A stretch of DNA of 64,000 bases from Stictocephala bisonia (Eukaryota; Arthropoda; Insecta; Hemiptera; Membracidae): NCBI GenBank assembly GCA_035578905.1, contig JAQJVL010000113.1, positions 2,010,525-2,074,524 of the forward strand, read 5' to 3'. The notes beneath the pieces are model-generated. The model saw nothing but the letters and a program-made list of their open reading frames with translations, searched no databases and was not told the origin of the DNA. A program made the position numbers and the translations under genes. Each line of letters begins with the position of its first letter. Position 1 is the first letter of the stretch. Positions 10,856 to 25,000 of this stretch are shown piece after piece.

Positions 10856-13600
10856 ACAATTATTTAGAAAACAGTCACCTTAACATGTTAAATAATTTGT
10901 TGCTAATAACATTTAAAAAATGTATATGAGACAATGAATATCTATGCAAACATCAAAGCTATGAGGAGGCAATAATACAAGCAAGGCCACTAGGTAAAGA
11001 ACAAAATACTGGTTTATTAATAACTGAATGTGATAAGTTCTGGTGTGTCCATGCCAATATCTTTAAGTCAATTTGCAATAATGTTTCATAAAAAATTGGC
11101 TGTTGAGTTAAATTAGAAGTTGGGAATTTTTAATAATAATAATCTATAATTTTGAGTAGGTTTTCTATACATGTCAAAATTAATAGTTTAAGTTTTTGAG
11201 TTTTGTGTTATAAGTAAATCAAGATATGAAATTAATCAATTTAATTCAGTTTCTTCTGTCAATTTACATTGTTGTAGAAAAAATTCAGTCTGGTAATACA
11301 TTTTTGAAGGTTTTATTTCTTGTTAAATTTGCAAAAACATCATCGACATATCCCTGCCAAATTCGAGGGAAAATGCTATATTTCTTTTTGCATTTGCTTC
11401 AAAGGAACTAAGAAATAAATTTGCAATGAAACATGAAATTGGGTTGCCCACTGCTGTTTCTTCGATTTGATTGCAATATATTTTGAAACTGTAAAATATT
11501 CTGGGTTATAAATAAATATATTAACAACACATATTCTTCAATTTCTGGATTTGTTATATTTTGGGATGTTAACCTAGTTTTAGTAATTACGTTAGACTCT
11601 CTTAACCGATCGTCTCGGGACCAAAGACCCGACCGGATTACTATTTGACCGGTGAAGTTGAGGAGTTCAAAACTTCTTTATATTACAGTTTATCTAAAGC
11701 AATTAATTTTTTTATTTATGAGAATATCTGCTGTTCTCACCAAATGAAGTATATTTACAAAACACATAGTTAATCACTAAGGCATGTGATTTAAACGAAG
11801 ATAACTAACAACTATAGTTGTATGATTGGTAAAGATTACCATACCAAAGAGGCTATTGACAGACTAGTAAAAATAATTATAATTCTTTACAACAGTAAAC
11901 ATGTGGCAGTTTTTTTATGAATCATGAATATTACTAACATCACCAACGTCCATTTTCAGCTAATCACTAACACTTAAAACTATCTCATCGATAAATGGTT
12001 GTTTAAAAAGAAGTCACTGGTTTGAAAAAGGGGCCAGTTAAAGCGATGGATGGTTGAAAGGTGGCCAGTTAAGAGGGAAAGGGGCCTGAACTAAGAAAGA
12101 CACATTTTTATTTTTGTTCCAAACCTTATTTCACTTTATTTTGGAAAAGTTACAATAATGATGACAGGAAATACTTCCTTTTAGTATAAAATGTAAATGA
12201 ACACAATCAAAACTGCTCGTTTTGGGGTATCTTGATATGGAAATCTGAAAAAAAAAAAAATCTGTTAGGAAAAATCATCTAAAAATAATAAAATCAGAGT
12301 AGTTAGAGATGAAGTTGTGTAAAAATGAAGGAGTTAACATTTTCTGAAAATGGCATAAATTTATTTATTAATTGGCTGAATACTTATAAATAGGATTACT
12401 GATTATAAATTATACTTGATCATTACTGACATACTATTCTGCCATATGATCCTGCCCTTTGAAAACATAGAATGATGCTTAGTTTTCTACAAATCCTATT
12501 AATCCAAAATCACAGGTCTTATAATGCAAACCCATTTTTGAGCATGCTGTAAGCCTTATTTATAAAAATCACAAAATATGCATAAAATATAATGCTAGCC
12601 ACGTTTCTTCTTAAAGATGTAGTTCCAAATTAAACGACTAACAGTATTTTATTTATAAGAATGTTTTTCATTCTTATAGATAAAATTTAATCCAATTGTT
12701 TCATTCTTTTTTTAAAAGAATTAAAATTTTTTTTACATTAAAATTTTTGACATTTTTCTGTTTACAAACAAAACTTAAAAAAACGTTATAGTAAAGGTGG
12801 CAATTTTATATATACTAGATTCTCGTTTGACCCTTTTTGATGGGTTTGGGGCAATTTGATTAAACGGAATACCTTACAAAATTACCCTTAATATAGCAAA
12901 AACGTGTTTTATATACACAATATACCTGCAAGTCCAAGATACTACATTTTTAATACATTCCTGTATGTCCGTATGTAAAATACTATGTGCTACAGCAATA
13001 ATTCGAACACAAGTAGTGGTTAAATACGGTAGGCCTATGTTAAAGTAGTAAGAACATTATTTTACTGAACACATATAGTATAAAATAACAGATTTTTACT
13101 CTAGCAAACATAAAATGGTTCAGAGCATAAAAGTGTATTAGGCCAAACTGGAGATTTACTGTTTAATACATATTATAAAAACAAATTACATTAGATCAAA
13201 TTCCTAATAATTGTTGTCTTTTCAGGTAAAATGTAATTGTAATAGTTTATTAGATTGGATAGTAGTCTCAGTCCTTCCGAGTCACATATATAATTTTTTG
13301 TACATGTTTAATGTTATTTTAAATTAATAGTGTTTTTCAGGTACCACATATTTATTTTATTTATGATTAGTTAATGTAATCTTATTTCAGTCTGATTTGA
13401 ATATTAATTTAATTGTGTTTTAACATTTTTTCGTTGATATCGTGACCTTGGTAGAGCCTAATTGGTTATATTAATTTAACCCTGTTAACATTTTTATATT
13501 TAGAGTAGAAGTTCATTTTGTTGTACCCCATTCTATGATCTAGGTTAAAATGTAGATAATTATTAAAGTAGATAAGTTTATTAGTTTAAGAACGTAGTTT
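10856..13600. other. Convergent intergenic region, no host gene seen
   Basis: AT-rich spacer between the 3' ends of cdc20 and the BDH1-like gene. Apart from the possible MITE at 11591-12080 I find only short homopolymers and stop-rich frames. No splice-flanked exon with a recognisable product is visible on either strand. Confidence 0.5.
11591..12080. mobile_element. Possible Tigger/pogo-like MITE
   Basis: The left side carries GACTCTCTTAACCGATCG, and the right side carries GGCCAGTTAAGAGGGAAAGG, whose complement is CCTTTCCCTCTTAACTGGCC. The shared CTCTTAAC.G core in inverted orientation resembles the ends of the Tigger-like MITEs elsewhere in the window. The outermost bases and a TA duplication are not clear, so the boundaries are approximate. 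Confidence 0.35.
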
Positions 13601-13636
13601 TATAACATGTTTGTGTAGATGTAATTTAGTTTTTAG

Positions 13637-13678
13637 CACTTGAAAAAGGTTTGGGTTTTACCAAATCGAAACGTCGTG
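13637..13678 (+). ncRNA. Degenerate hammerhead-like motif of a Penelope-type tail
   Basis: The layout is TTGAAAA (a mutated CUGANGA box, 13640-13646), a 7-bp stem GGTTTGG/CCAAATC, GAAA (13668-13671), then GTC as the expected cleavage triplet. CAC just upstream can pair with GTG just downstream as stem I. This arrangement is known from the terminal repeats of Penelope-like elements. The altered core suggests it is inactive. No reverse transcriptase was recognised beside it. Confidence 0.5.
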
Positions 13679-14158
13679 ATTGGTAATTTTCACGTAATGA
13701 TGGCAAATGTCCAACTACCTTTGTCTCCCTCATCTGATACTCCATCATTAACAAATTTCAAAAACAAAGTTAGATCAAAATGTTTAAAACAAGAATTTGG
13801 TTTACTTATGCAGTTATTAAATACTGAATAACATGTTCAGTGCACGTGGAAGGAATTCCTTCCATGCTTGCTTGTTTTTTTCAACTATCATGTTTTTTAT
13901 GTGTGTATAATATAGTATTAGTGTTTTGTCAACATGTAAATCAACAGTTCTGGACCTTTCACTCGAACCATATTTACAATAAATTAAATTTTTTTGATAG
14001 CAAAATATTCTAAAATTATCTTCTAACATATGTGAATGGTTGGAAACAGATCTTCAAATGCCTAAAATTTTGAGTGTATCAAAATTTGTGACTCTCCTGA
14101 TGCGTAGGAAGGGATTCCTACTTTGTTTTCAAATTGGTCAAAAAAGACATTTTATAAT

Positions 14159-14164
14159 TTTATT
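14159..14164 (-). other. Polyadenylation signal of the BDH1-like gene
   Basis: TTTATT on the plus strand reads AATAAA on the minus strand, 45 nt after the BDH1-like stop codon. The role is inferred from position. Confidence 0.55.
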
Positions 14165-14208
14165 GACCTTCAAAACATTATACATTAAAAGGCTACAACG
14201 TTTACAAC

Positions 14209-17200
14209 TCACCAATTGTAGATTATATCATACACAGAGCGTGGCAAGTGGTCTGCAACTAACGCTTGAATCTTCTCTTGTCTGGTCACAGGTGTATAGC
14301 GAGTAAGAGGAAAAGTTCTGCTAACAGCATCAGTTAAAGATCTCAAAACTGGACTCAAATCTATATCCTGAGGCAAAATTATTTTTCAATTAGGATATTT
14401 AAAGATACAAGCAATATTTGTAAACGTAAATGTTAAATGAAACATAAACTCAATAAAATTATTTGTTGGAGTATTATATTAATCTATTCCAATGTTATAT
14501 TAACTTATTAATCTATTCCAATGTTATATTAACTCATATAATATATCAGGTTAAACTGAATGTTATATCTTTATTTATTTATTTCTTATTTATTCATAAG
14601 ACGCCGATCGTCAAGGTATGGGCGAATATGGATTTATGAGTGTAGATGAGCGAATGTAGTCATTGTTACAAACTAAGGCCGACTATTCCTTAGAAAGTGT
14701 CATTAATTAATAGCCCAATGACAAATGAACAGCCAGTGGTTATCAGCTGATCCTTCTCAAAATGTATCAGCTTACCTGTCTCAAAAGTAGCCTTGAAAAT
14801 ATTAAAAAAGTATTGATAAATGACGTCTGTTTCTGTATATTGTATAATGGAAAATAGTTTTAATAAACAATGAGCTGCATTAAATATTTTATAATTAGGA
14901 CATATTACTCAGGTTGCCAAAATAGAAAACGCAATAAGAAATAATTCCTGGAGCGAAAACAGCTTTTGTTTTATTTTCAGATTTGTACAAAATTTCTGTA
15001 ACTTGGGAGCAATTTGACAAATATGAACAGAACCATGATAATGCTGTTTTCTCTATTTCTATGGTGGGTAATTTTTCAAGAAGTACGAGATACAGTCAAA
15101 ATGTTCCTGGAATCGATGTCCAGAGACACACAGAAATGTTGCCAGAGAGAATTTTGTTGTGTAGCAGCTGGTACTACTGGAGAAGGCATATCGCCAATGT
15201 GAGAATCACTCAGCCACCATTGGTCCCTTGTGGAGAGCAATTTGCGTGTTTACATTGTTGTTTTTTTATTTAATAAACAGTAAAGAAATATTAAATTCTG
15301 TGTTTTGTTTCTAAAGTCATCTGAAAAACTTAAAATGTTAATTCAGGCGTATGGAGTTGAGGCAATGAAGAAAAGTCAAGTTCACGAATGCACAAAAGTT
15401 TCCGAGAAGGACGCAAAACATTGAAGATAACTCTCGTAGTCGGCACCCTTCAACTGCAACCACAGATGACAAAATTGGATTTCACTGCATGGCAATACCC
15501 CTGCACATCGATCTCTATAAGTACATGATTACCTAGTGAAGCTCCGTATTACCACATTTGAACATCCTCCAAACTCGTCTGACCTCATGCTGGCTGATGT
15601 CTCCCTGTTCATATGGTGAAAACATCAATAAAAGGAAAACAAATTGCAGGTGCTAAGCTGTCAGAAAAAATGTGACAAAAGTATTGAAATGCATATAAAA
15701 AAGTAATGTCAAGGGTGTTTTTGAAGAACTGTATGACCGTAAGGACAAGTATGCTGTTGCAGGAGGAGAGTATTTAGAAGGAAAATAGGTTTGTAAGTTT
15801 TTATCTTTGTTCAATATATATATTTCAACCAATTCCGGGAACTTTTTGACTGACCTCATATATGATCCACACAGTCAAAGGCCTTTGACAAGTCAGCAAA
15901 ACAACTTATGACCGTTTGACTGGCCTTGACTCTTATTTCCGCTCAAATATTACTTTGTTAAATTAACTGTCTAGACACTATGTCACAAATAAATATTACA
16001 TACTGGTTGGGAAACGTATTCCGGCATAGTTCGAACTTTGTATTCAAAATAGTCTTCTCCATAGTCAATTCGAAGTTCTTCAGACATCTCCTTCCACATA
16101 TTTTTAGCTTCTTCTAAAACAGTTTTCTTGTCAAACCAACATCCTGAAAATTGAAGCAAATCATCAGAGTATTTTTATCCAAAGGCATTCTGGAAACATA
16201 ACTATAAGGATAAAATTGCATCTCTGTGATGTATGTTGTTCATAAATTGGAATAAGAAAATTACTGAGAGCGTTAAGATTAATTGTCAATTAATCTTGTA
16301 CTTATTTGCCACAAGAACTATGTCTAACATAATTCAGCTTTGTAACAACTAGCAAACACAGGATTTTGGAAGTACAGGATAATGATATACAAATATATAC
16401 AGTATACATTAGTAAAAAATATATCTTATCAAGTTAGCAAGTTTTTCATTTTAAGAAAAAACAAAAGCCAAAGCAATATGATAAATATTGAATAACATTT
16501 TCCTTCAACTTTAATAGTGATTTATATTATTCTAGAAACTGTTCCAACAATTAAAAACGAATCTTAGGTCTCGTACACAAAGTATACTATTCTTATTTTT
16601 CTGACACAGCATTGTTGAATATTTTAAGATTTATTTTTCATCGTTGATAATTATATTAAGATTAGATTTTACTTTCTCCCATATGCGTTAGCATAGAGAA
16701 AGCATTGTGATAGTTCAAACAAAAATATTTTACAAGTTGGTCTAAAAATATATTTTAGGCTCTCTTAATCAAAAAATAAATAGTTTACTTAAAAGAATTT
16801 TTATGTCTGTGCACTTTGCTGGAGACCAAACAGATGGATAGATTTTTATGAAATCTGGTATGTAGGTGTATATCTCCAGACTTTTTTGAAGTTTTATTTT
16901 TTAAAATTTTTATAGGCAAATATATACAAAAACGGAATTTTCCGAAAAATGGCTATCGATTTTGATTTTATTTTATTTTAAGGAAACATGTGAATTACAA
17001 TTTAAAATATTTTAATAAACACCGCATGTTTCTAACTTTAATAGTTTTTGAGTTATATAATTTTCAAGCTTTATTCTAACGATTTTGATAACATTTACAG
17101 AAAAGGTACAAATTACAATTAAAAATGTTTAAATTACCACCCCACTAAGTTGGGGTTGGAGGCCAAAGGCCAGAAGCCACAACTCAATTTGTTGAAGGTT

Positions 17201-18990
17201 GTTTATATAAAATCTGGATATGTGATTGATTGAACAGTTGTTTTTGAATATTATTTTTTTTCATACTTTTATTTCAATATGTTACATTACTAAGAAGCGA
17301 CAAAGTTTGTGTCAGTTACCTGGTACATACCACTACTTTAATAGAAACTGATTATTGTATATTCCACACATTTAATGAATAATGAGATTAATTAATTGTT
17401 TGAATGCAATTTGAGCAACGGGATTGGGAGGCTATAAACGTTATTCTGGAGAAAGCATTAATTTTATTGCTATTCAAGTTTTAATGCAGTGAAGCATGTT
17501 ATTGATATTTTTCTCTCTTTACACTTTTGTTATGAGAATATATACTAAGCAAGTTCCAAAATTACATAAAAATTATTATTTGTAAGAGCCTGCACTTTTT
17601 TTAACAATTAAACTTGTTCATTTTATAAAATACAACAGTTATTTTATAAATACTTCAAAGAGAAAAATGAGAATATTAAAAAAAAAAGTAAAAATGTTCT
17701 CATTTACATGGTTTTATCTCTACCATGCAACAATAAACTTTTCTAGATTCTTGTCTTGGCCAGTAATTGTTTTGGGCCTCTTGATAGCTTAGTGGTTAGC
17801 TTGTCTGCTTCATATGCAGAAAGTCACAGATTCAAATCCCAGGAGGGTCACTTTGAAATTTACTTGAATGGTTTGGATCATTGTCCCCTGACAATGGATG
17901 TATATACAAAAAAAAGCCACTGGTGTAGATAGAATAGCATGTTAAAAAAAAATTAAATATACATATTTCTAAATATTAATCCTTGATAAGATTGAAATGT
18001 TCTTTTTTAATCAGTAACAAAAAAGACAATAATACGAACAGTTGTTTTAACTTAATAGTGAGTAGGAGCTGTCTATAGTTAACCTGTAGTGACAGTGCCA
18101 GGCTCAACCACCACTACGTCAACACCCCATCTCCTCATTTCCAGTCTTAAGCAATCACTGAAGGCCTCCAGACCAAACTTCACTGAACAGAATGGTGACT
18201 TGGTTGGCGAGGCGATGCGGCCAAGTATACTTATTACATTCACTATTCTACCTGGAAGAAATACAACTTAATAAAATATCAAAAATGAATATACGAATGA
18301 ATTAAAAATAATGCATTGGTTTAATTTACTTTCTATGAGCATCTATTCAAATTCCTTAAGTAAATAATGAATCCAAGCATACAAATTAGTAAAATAAAAT
18401 AAAAATCCATTGAGAATAATCAACTGGTGTACAATTCTTTTTCAAGCTCTACCACACGATTAGAGAGATCTGCAGCTGCAACCTTAATGAGCAAAGATGT
18501 TAACCGCCGAAGAGGTTGACTAACTATCAATTTTGTATAAAAAAACACCAAGAAACATCTTTTGCAAACTTATAACGTGTATCTCCAAAATAGTGTCCTG
18601 GCACTTAATTTTTTAACTCTACGCCTTATATAGAGCAAAAAATAAAGGATACATTTTTTTAATCAACTCCTTTTGGTATCTGTCTTTTTTTGTATTTTAC
18701 AACAAAATTATTAACTACAGAACGGTTTGATCAACTGACTTGAAATTTTGCAAACTTCTTTACATTAACATTAGTAAACAACAAAACATAGTCACTGAGT
18801 TGTATTTTGCCATTATAATTTTTTGTGACCATTTAAAATGGTTTCCTCCAAATATCTTGTAAATCATTTAAATATTTGAAACGGTTACTATTTTGAAATG
18901 GCTGAGGATAAATCAATGACTATTTTTATACTATTTAGTAATATTGATGTAAAGAAGCATGCAAAATTTTCAATCGGTCACACCATTCCT

Positions 18991-19036
<46 letters not shown>

Positions 19037-22000
19037 ACACACACAAAAAACAAATAAATACTAAAAAGAGTCGAATTTGAAAAATGTTCCAATTTTTATT
19101 CTTAATTAGGCGTGGAAAAATTTAGCTACTTATTTATTCATTTACAAGTGTATATAATATGAATTAAAAATATAAATATATATATGATTTTTTTCATTTT
19201 TTTTCTTGGTGTGTCTTATATTGAACATTTTGATTGTTGTGATCTATTTCTTTTTATTTAATTTTGTTTTATCAGTTTTATTTTATATAAATTTATCAAT
19301 TATCAGCCAGGACTCTTTGTTTTGACATATGGTTTGACTTTGTTTGACTGTATATGGTGTATACAGGTATTTTATATATAGGAAAGTTATTAATAGCCCA
19401 ACAACCAACCCAGGCAGGGGTTGGTTTCCTGGTCCTTACAATACAAAAATATTACTATAAGAGAAATAAAAATCCTTCTATTAAATTGTCCAGTTCAGTA
19501 CAACCTCGGTTTTCCGGCCTAATGGGGCGAAGATCGAGCCGGATAAAATATAAGTCATAAATAACTTGGTTTTATTGGAGAAACACATTTAGTAACTGAT
19601 TACAGACAGCACATGTAAGCAAAGCACCTAAAATTGCATGTGACGCAACATGTTCTGTAGTAATTGTAATAAAACGATCGATGTTTATCATGATTGCAAC
19701 TTTGACGCTGCTTGGTGTGTGAGTGTATGTAAAATGAACTGTTCCACTTCTGCCACTCGCTAAATGAACTCTTCCAGCCAGCCACACTGAACAAAAGTAA
19801 ACAACATTGCCAGCTTGGATCTTTAGGCGCATTATTAAATTAATACGCAGTAACAAGCGACTGCTTGTCGAGAGAGGGTGACTAGTCAATACAGTGCCTG
19901 CAATTTGCGAAATGCAACACCAAAATACTCGTGTAGGACATTTGCGTTTCAAAACTAAAAGGTGCTTACTATTAATTATAATTTTATTTTGTTAATAATT
20001 GTTATTATTATCTACTTGCCGGACCGGATGACACGGACTGCCGAATAAAGCGAGGCTGGATGATCAAGGTTGTACTGTATTTAGTTAGTTTACAATGTGA
20101 GAGAATAAAAATAAAGCAAAAAGTTAGTGTACATATGAGGTTTAGCAAAATCATATTTAACCATGTACTTCATGTCATCTTAATACAAAAAATATTCTCA
20201 GTTTCATGTATTGTATAATAATTTATTATATCATAATAATAAAATAAAAAGCTTTAAAAACTAACTTGTTTATGTCTATAGCTCTTATGTTTGAAAACAA
20301 AATTGTATACTTCAATTAACAAACCTTGAGTTTTCCTGATTTGTGGTAAAAATAGTTGAGTAACTCTTACGGTACTAAGAAAGTTAACATCAGTGGATTG
20401 GCGAAAAACTTGTATAGGAACCCATTCTATTTCTCCGAAGGCGGCCCAAGATACGTTGTTAACAAGTGCCCATAAACCTGTAATCGAAAACAGTAAAATA
20501 AATATTGTGAGCTTTTAAAAGGTTCAATTTCCCTCAATAACACTTCTACTTATGGCAAACTCAAATAGAGAAGGCTTGATCCTCAAAGCCTCTACCTTTT
20601 TAAGAACCCTTCCCATTAAGGTTGAGTAGAAGAGAGGACTTAACAGTCCTAACTCCGCCAATACACAAATTTTTTATTTCATTTTCGCAACAATACTTGA
20701 TGAATTTGACTGATCTAATGTGCGAGTGACTTTATTAACATGTTGTTACTCAACCCCAATTTCAGTTTTTTATAAAAAAGCGAGTAAGAATTTTAAGGTA
20801 AAATAAGACAAAAAGGGTTTGTTACTGTTAATGAGATATTCAGTAATGTAATATTAAAATACACTCCTGGTCAAAATAAACGCACCACCTTTTAACATAA
20901 CATTTCTTGATTATGTTGAAATCTGTAAAAACTGTTATGGTCATACCAGGTAAGTCTATTATCTAAATATAAACCTAGACTTCCAGTTTGGTGGGGGAGG
21001 GATGTGCCTCACAACATCTTATAAATGCATGTATGTGTAACAAATATTTACCAATTTCTTTATTTTTTTTTATTTACCAAAACTAATAATACTTAGTTAA
21101 TTCAAATAAGTTGCATTTCACTACTACTGTACTTTCCATCTCATTCACATCCAATTAAATGATATATAAGCAAATTTTACATAAATTATTAGCTGTTTAT
21201 AATAAAACAGTCATTAAAGAGGATGTGTGTTTATTTTTGCCAGGAGTGTGTATATTATTCTGCCTTTCTCAGTGAATCTCTCAGCCCTTAAGGTTGTTAA
21301 GAACATACCCATCCATTAAATGTTTTTTGATTTATGTTCACATTTATTTTATTTCTTCAGCAACAAATGGGCTTTTGATTAGTTTTTAAAAATGTTTATA
21401 TTTTTTAGTTATTTTTTTTAATGCAGACTTTTAAAACCTTATCAACACTAAGCTGATTATTATTATTATTATTATTATTTGTTTGTTTGAGCATGGTCAT
21501 GATAAAATAAAGATATAAAGTTAATTTGAAATAATTTAGTTTAATTATTTTAGAAAATGATTTTTGATTTTATTCTATGACATATATATGTGCATTTTAG
21601 AAGGTATACTTACAATGAATTAAACACACACGTAAAATAAGAGTACTACTTTTGTATGACTTCACTTGTAAAAGTAGAAATCTTGTACATGATCGTGGTT
21701 ACAATGACATACTTTTTGACGCTATCAGCAATATTTAATCTTTTCTGGGGGCAAGCCACGAGGAGTTGAACGAAAATCTTTAATGTAATCTTAGATCAAG
21801 TTTTGTATCAAATGAGAGGTCTATTCAAGAGAAATTTATTGCCGCAAACTGAACTTTGAAAGATTTATCCTTTCCAGAGTGCGGTCATTTGAATTTCAAA
21901 GTAACTAATTTGAACAATATTGATACTTTGAAAATTAAATGGTCATTATTATCCTGATGAGTTATTAAATTTGAGCATAAATAATAATAAATTCAGAATT

Positions 22001-25000
22001 ATGTATGAAATGTATCAAGATTATAAAAAGACAAATAATAATAATGAGATGTAATATGAATTTTTAGATAATAGACCCTTATATTTGATTGATACAACAA
22101 AAACACATATAAATATATCTGGGTCTAAAAATGATATAATTGTTAATGTGGATTTTGATTATGACATCACTTCAGCAAGTAAAACAAATTGCCTATACTT
22201 AAGTACTACCGTTAAATAGTAGTAATTTCTCTACTATTTAACGGCTTAAAGTAAACTGTTCCTATCAAAAATTATACTTCATGGAAGACAATAATTACTA
22301 CAAAATATTAAATTATGTATGGAAAAAGTAATGTTGTGAAAGAGTTTCCATATTTGTCCACCCTGCATAAATATATATTCATCACTGGGCTCCACAAAGT
22401 TTTGCCACCAGCTGCCTTTATTCATATTTAACTTATTCTTAGTTGAGACAACAAATGCACTAATAGTAACTAGAAATAATCAATATTTTAGATATTTGTA
22501 AAAAAAAAAAGAAAGTTAAGGAGTAAAATTAAAACATTACTTTGTACTAACAGTAGTAATAATATTTTTAAAGTGCTTTTAAAATGTAATTATAAATACA
22601 CTAACTAATTTTTTTTGTAAATCTCAAAACAATCTATTACTATAAATAAAATGGCTTTATTATGGAACTGGAAAAATATCTTAAATAACAGCAAGCTACA
22701 ACCAAATCATGTTATTTATTGTATATTAAGCAGTATGATTTGTCGACAGAGAAGTGTTTCCAGTATATCCAGGATCTCACCTTGTGGTATATGATCTTTC
22801 ACATATTTAACTGCTTGCAAAATCTGAGTTTCTGAGGTGGTGTCAAGTTGTATCACATGTAGTCTGCCGGATGATTCCTCCTTCAGTTTTGACGACTTAT
22901 CATCTAAGCTTAGAAAACCAGCAATGACAGTAAACCCCTGAAAAGTTAAAATTCAAATAGTTACCATACACAAAAACATCTTCCAAAATTAAAAATAACT
23001 TTTTTTTCAAACAAAAATCTGATTTCCATGACTTCTTGGTTTTGTAAAAGATGGAAGCTTCTTTAGAATCTTCTGGAGAGAAAACTAAGAGAAGCATAGG
23101 ATAGAAGGAAAGGATCTCACAGCTCTCTAACACATGGGATGGACAATATAAGAAGATTAGTAAAATATGATATAGTAATATACTGAGTAAAACAAGGCAC
23201 ATGAAACCTTGGTAGATGAGTAGGACATAAAGAAATGGTCATGACTATAAAAAGTTGTGAGTGTGGAATGGATTAAAAAGAAATAAAGGAATAGTTAGCA
23301 ATATAATGTCGTGTGAGTGTGTGCACATAGTGCTTTAAGCACGTGAGTTACAAAGAAGAGAAAAGAATAAATATAACACAGGATAAGTATTGTGGTCTAT
23401 TCTAGTTGACTTTAACATCTGTCATAAGAGTTCCAAATTAATACAACATTTTCAATCTCCTTTCCAACCATCCTCTGATAAGTCACAACTTGTCCTCTCA
23501 TTACCTATCCTCTGATAGGTCACGACTATTGGTGACCCACTTGCCCTCTCAAAACCCATCCTCTGATAGGTCACGACTATTGGTGGCCCACTTGCCCTCT
23601 CATCACCCATCCACCAAGGTCACGACTATTGGTGGCCCACTTGCCCTCTCAATACCCATCCTCTGATAGGTTACAACTATTGGTGGCCCACTTGCCCTCT
23701 CATTAGCCATCCTCTGATAGGTCACGACTATTGGTGGCCCACTTGCCCTCTCATCAAAATCATTCATATCACCTATATATCTTTGAGAATCATAGTCTTT
23801 TTAAATAAGCTACCTTACTTGTCAAAAAATATTAATCAACTGCAAAGTGTTTTTCTACTCCACGTGTATATACAGTGAGTGGAAGGCCCATTCAAGTTGT
23901 ATAATGTAGAGGTAGCTTTAAGTGATGAATGGAATAGAAAATGAATGTCTGAATGGAATATAATGGCTGGAATTTTTTAGTCAAATTCCAATAAAGAGGT
24001 TTGATCGTACAAAGAGACCAAGAGACAAAGAGAGTTTGTTGGTAATAAAGAAACGTTAATTGCATGCTTTCAGTCTCATGATTACTATTAAGGTTATTTT
24101 TTTTTAACAATTATTTCTCTTTATCTCCATAAAACCAGTTTAAATGGTCATACTTAATTGGCTAGCCATGGAACTAAAAATATATTGTTTTGACTTACTA
24201 AATCATCCAACTGACGTGCGATGGCATATCCAATTCTTGAATCGCATCCAGTTATTAGAACTGCTTTTCCGGCAGCTGTTACCTGTCAGGATAATATAAA
24301 AAATATACACTGTGGTATGTTGATTACAGAATATGTATACAAAAGTAACATTTTAATTAATTGGCACATAACAAAATGTATAAAAACATTCTACAAAGAG
24401 AGCTATGTTTTACACATTAACAATAATTATTGAAAAAGAATAATAATTACTGTAGGTCTACAAAATTAATTATTTTGTAGCTTAGTTCATGTTGAAAGGA
24501 TGTTTATTTCAAATATAAACATTTTTTAACTGAATCAGTTGGTCGTCTCTTCTGTTCATTCGTCATTTGGCTGTCAAATAAAAACTTTCTACGGAAATGG
24601 CAGACTTAGGAAAGACTACTTTCAATCTAAACTCATTTAAAATTATATTCTCCATATTTTCATTATGTATGTTATAGGCATATTTAGAAAATAAATAGTT
24701 GTAGCTGAAAAGCCAAGACTATCAGATGCACCTCCCAAAGATATATCATATGACTTTTCTCTTGATGGTTTTGATTCATTCATTATTAAGATGCCGATTG
24801 TCAAGATATGGGTGAATGTGAATATGAGGGACAAATGAGTGTAGAAGAACAAGTGTAATTATCATTACTAAGGTCGACTGTTCCTTGGAAAGAACTATTT
24901 AATAATAGCCCAATAGCTAGGGCAAACCATGTCTAATTAGGTGCCAAAAGAGACACTTTATTTAGTTATGTAGACTACTTCTACAGTAAAATAAATATAA

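Noticed and set aside
17776..17850. tRNA-like sequence with A and B boxes
   Set aside because: It lacks the paired acceptor and anticodon arms of a true tRNA and is followed by a SINE-like body and A-rich tail.
21740..22200. Stop-broken frame ending [18 protein letters not shown]
   Set aside because: It looks protein-like for a stretch, but I could not tie it to any family and it has several stops, so I left it unannotated.
23460..23755. CRISPR-like look of regularly spaced repeats
   Set aside because: The copies are contiguous 51-bp tandem units without unique spacers, in an animal intron.
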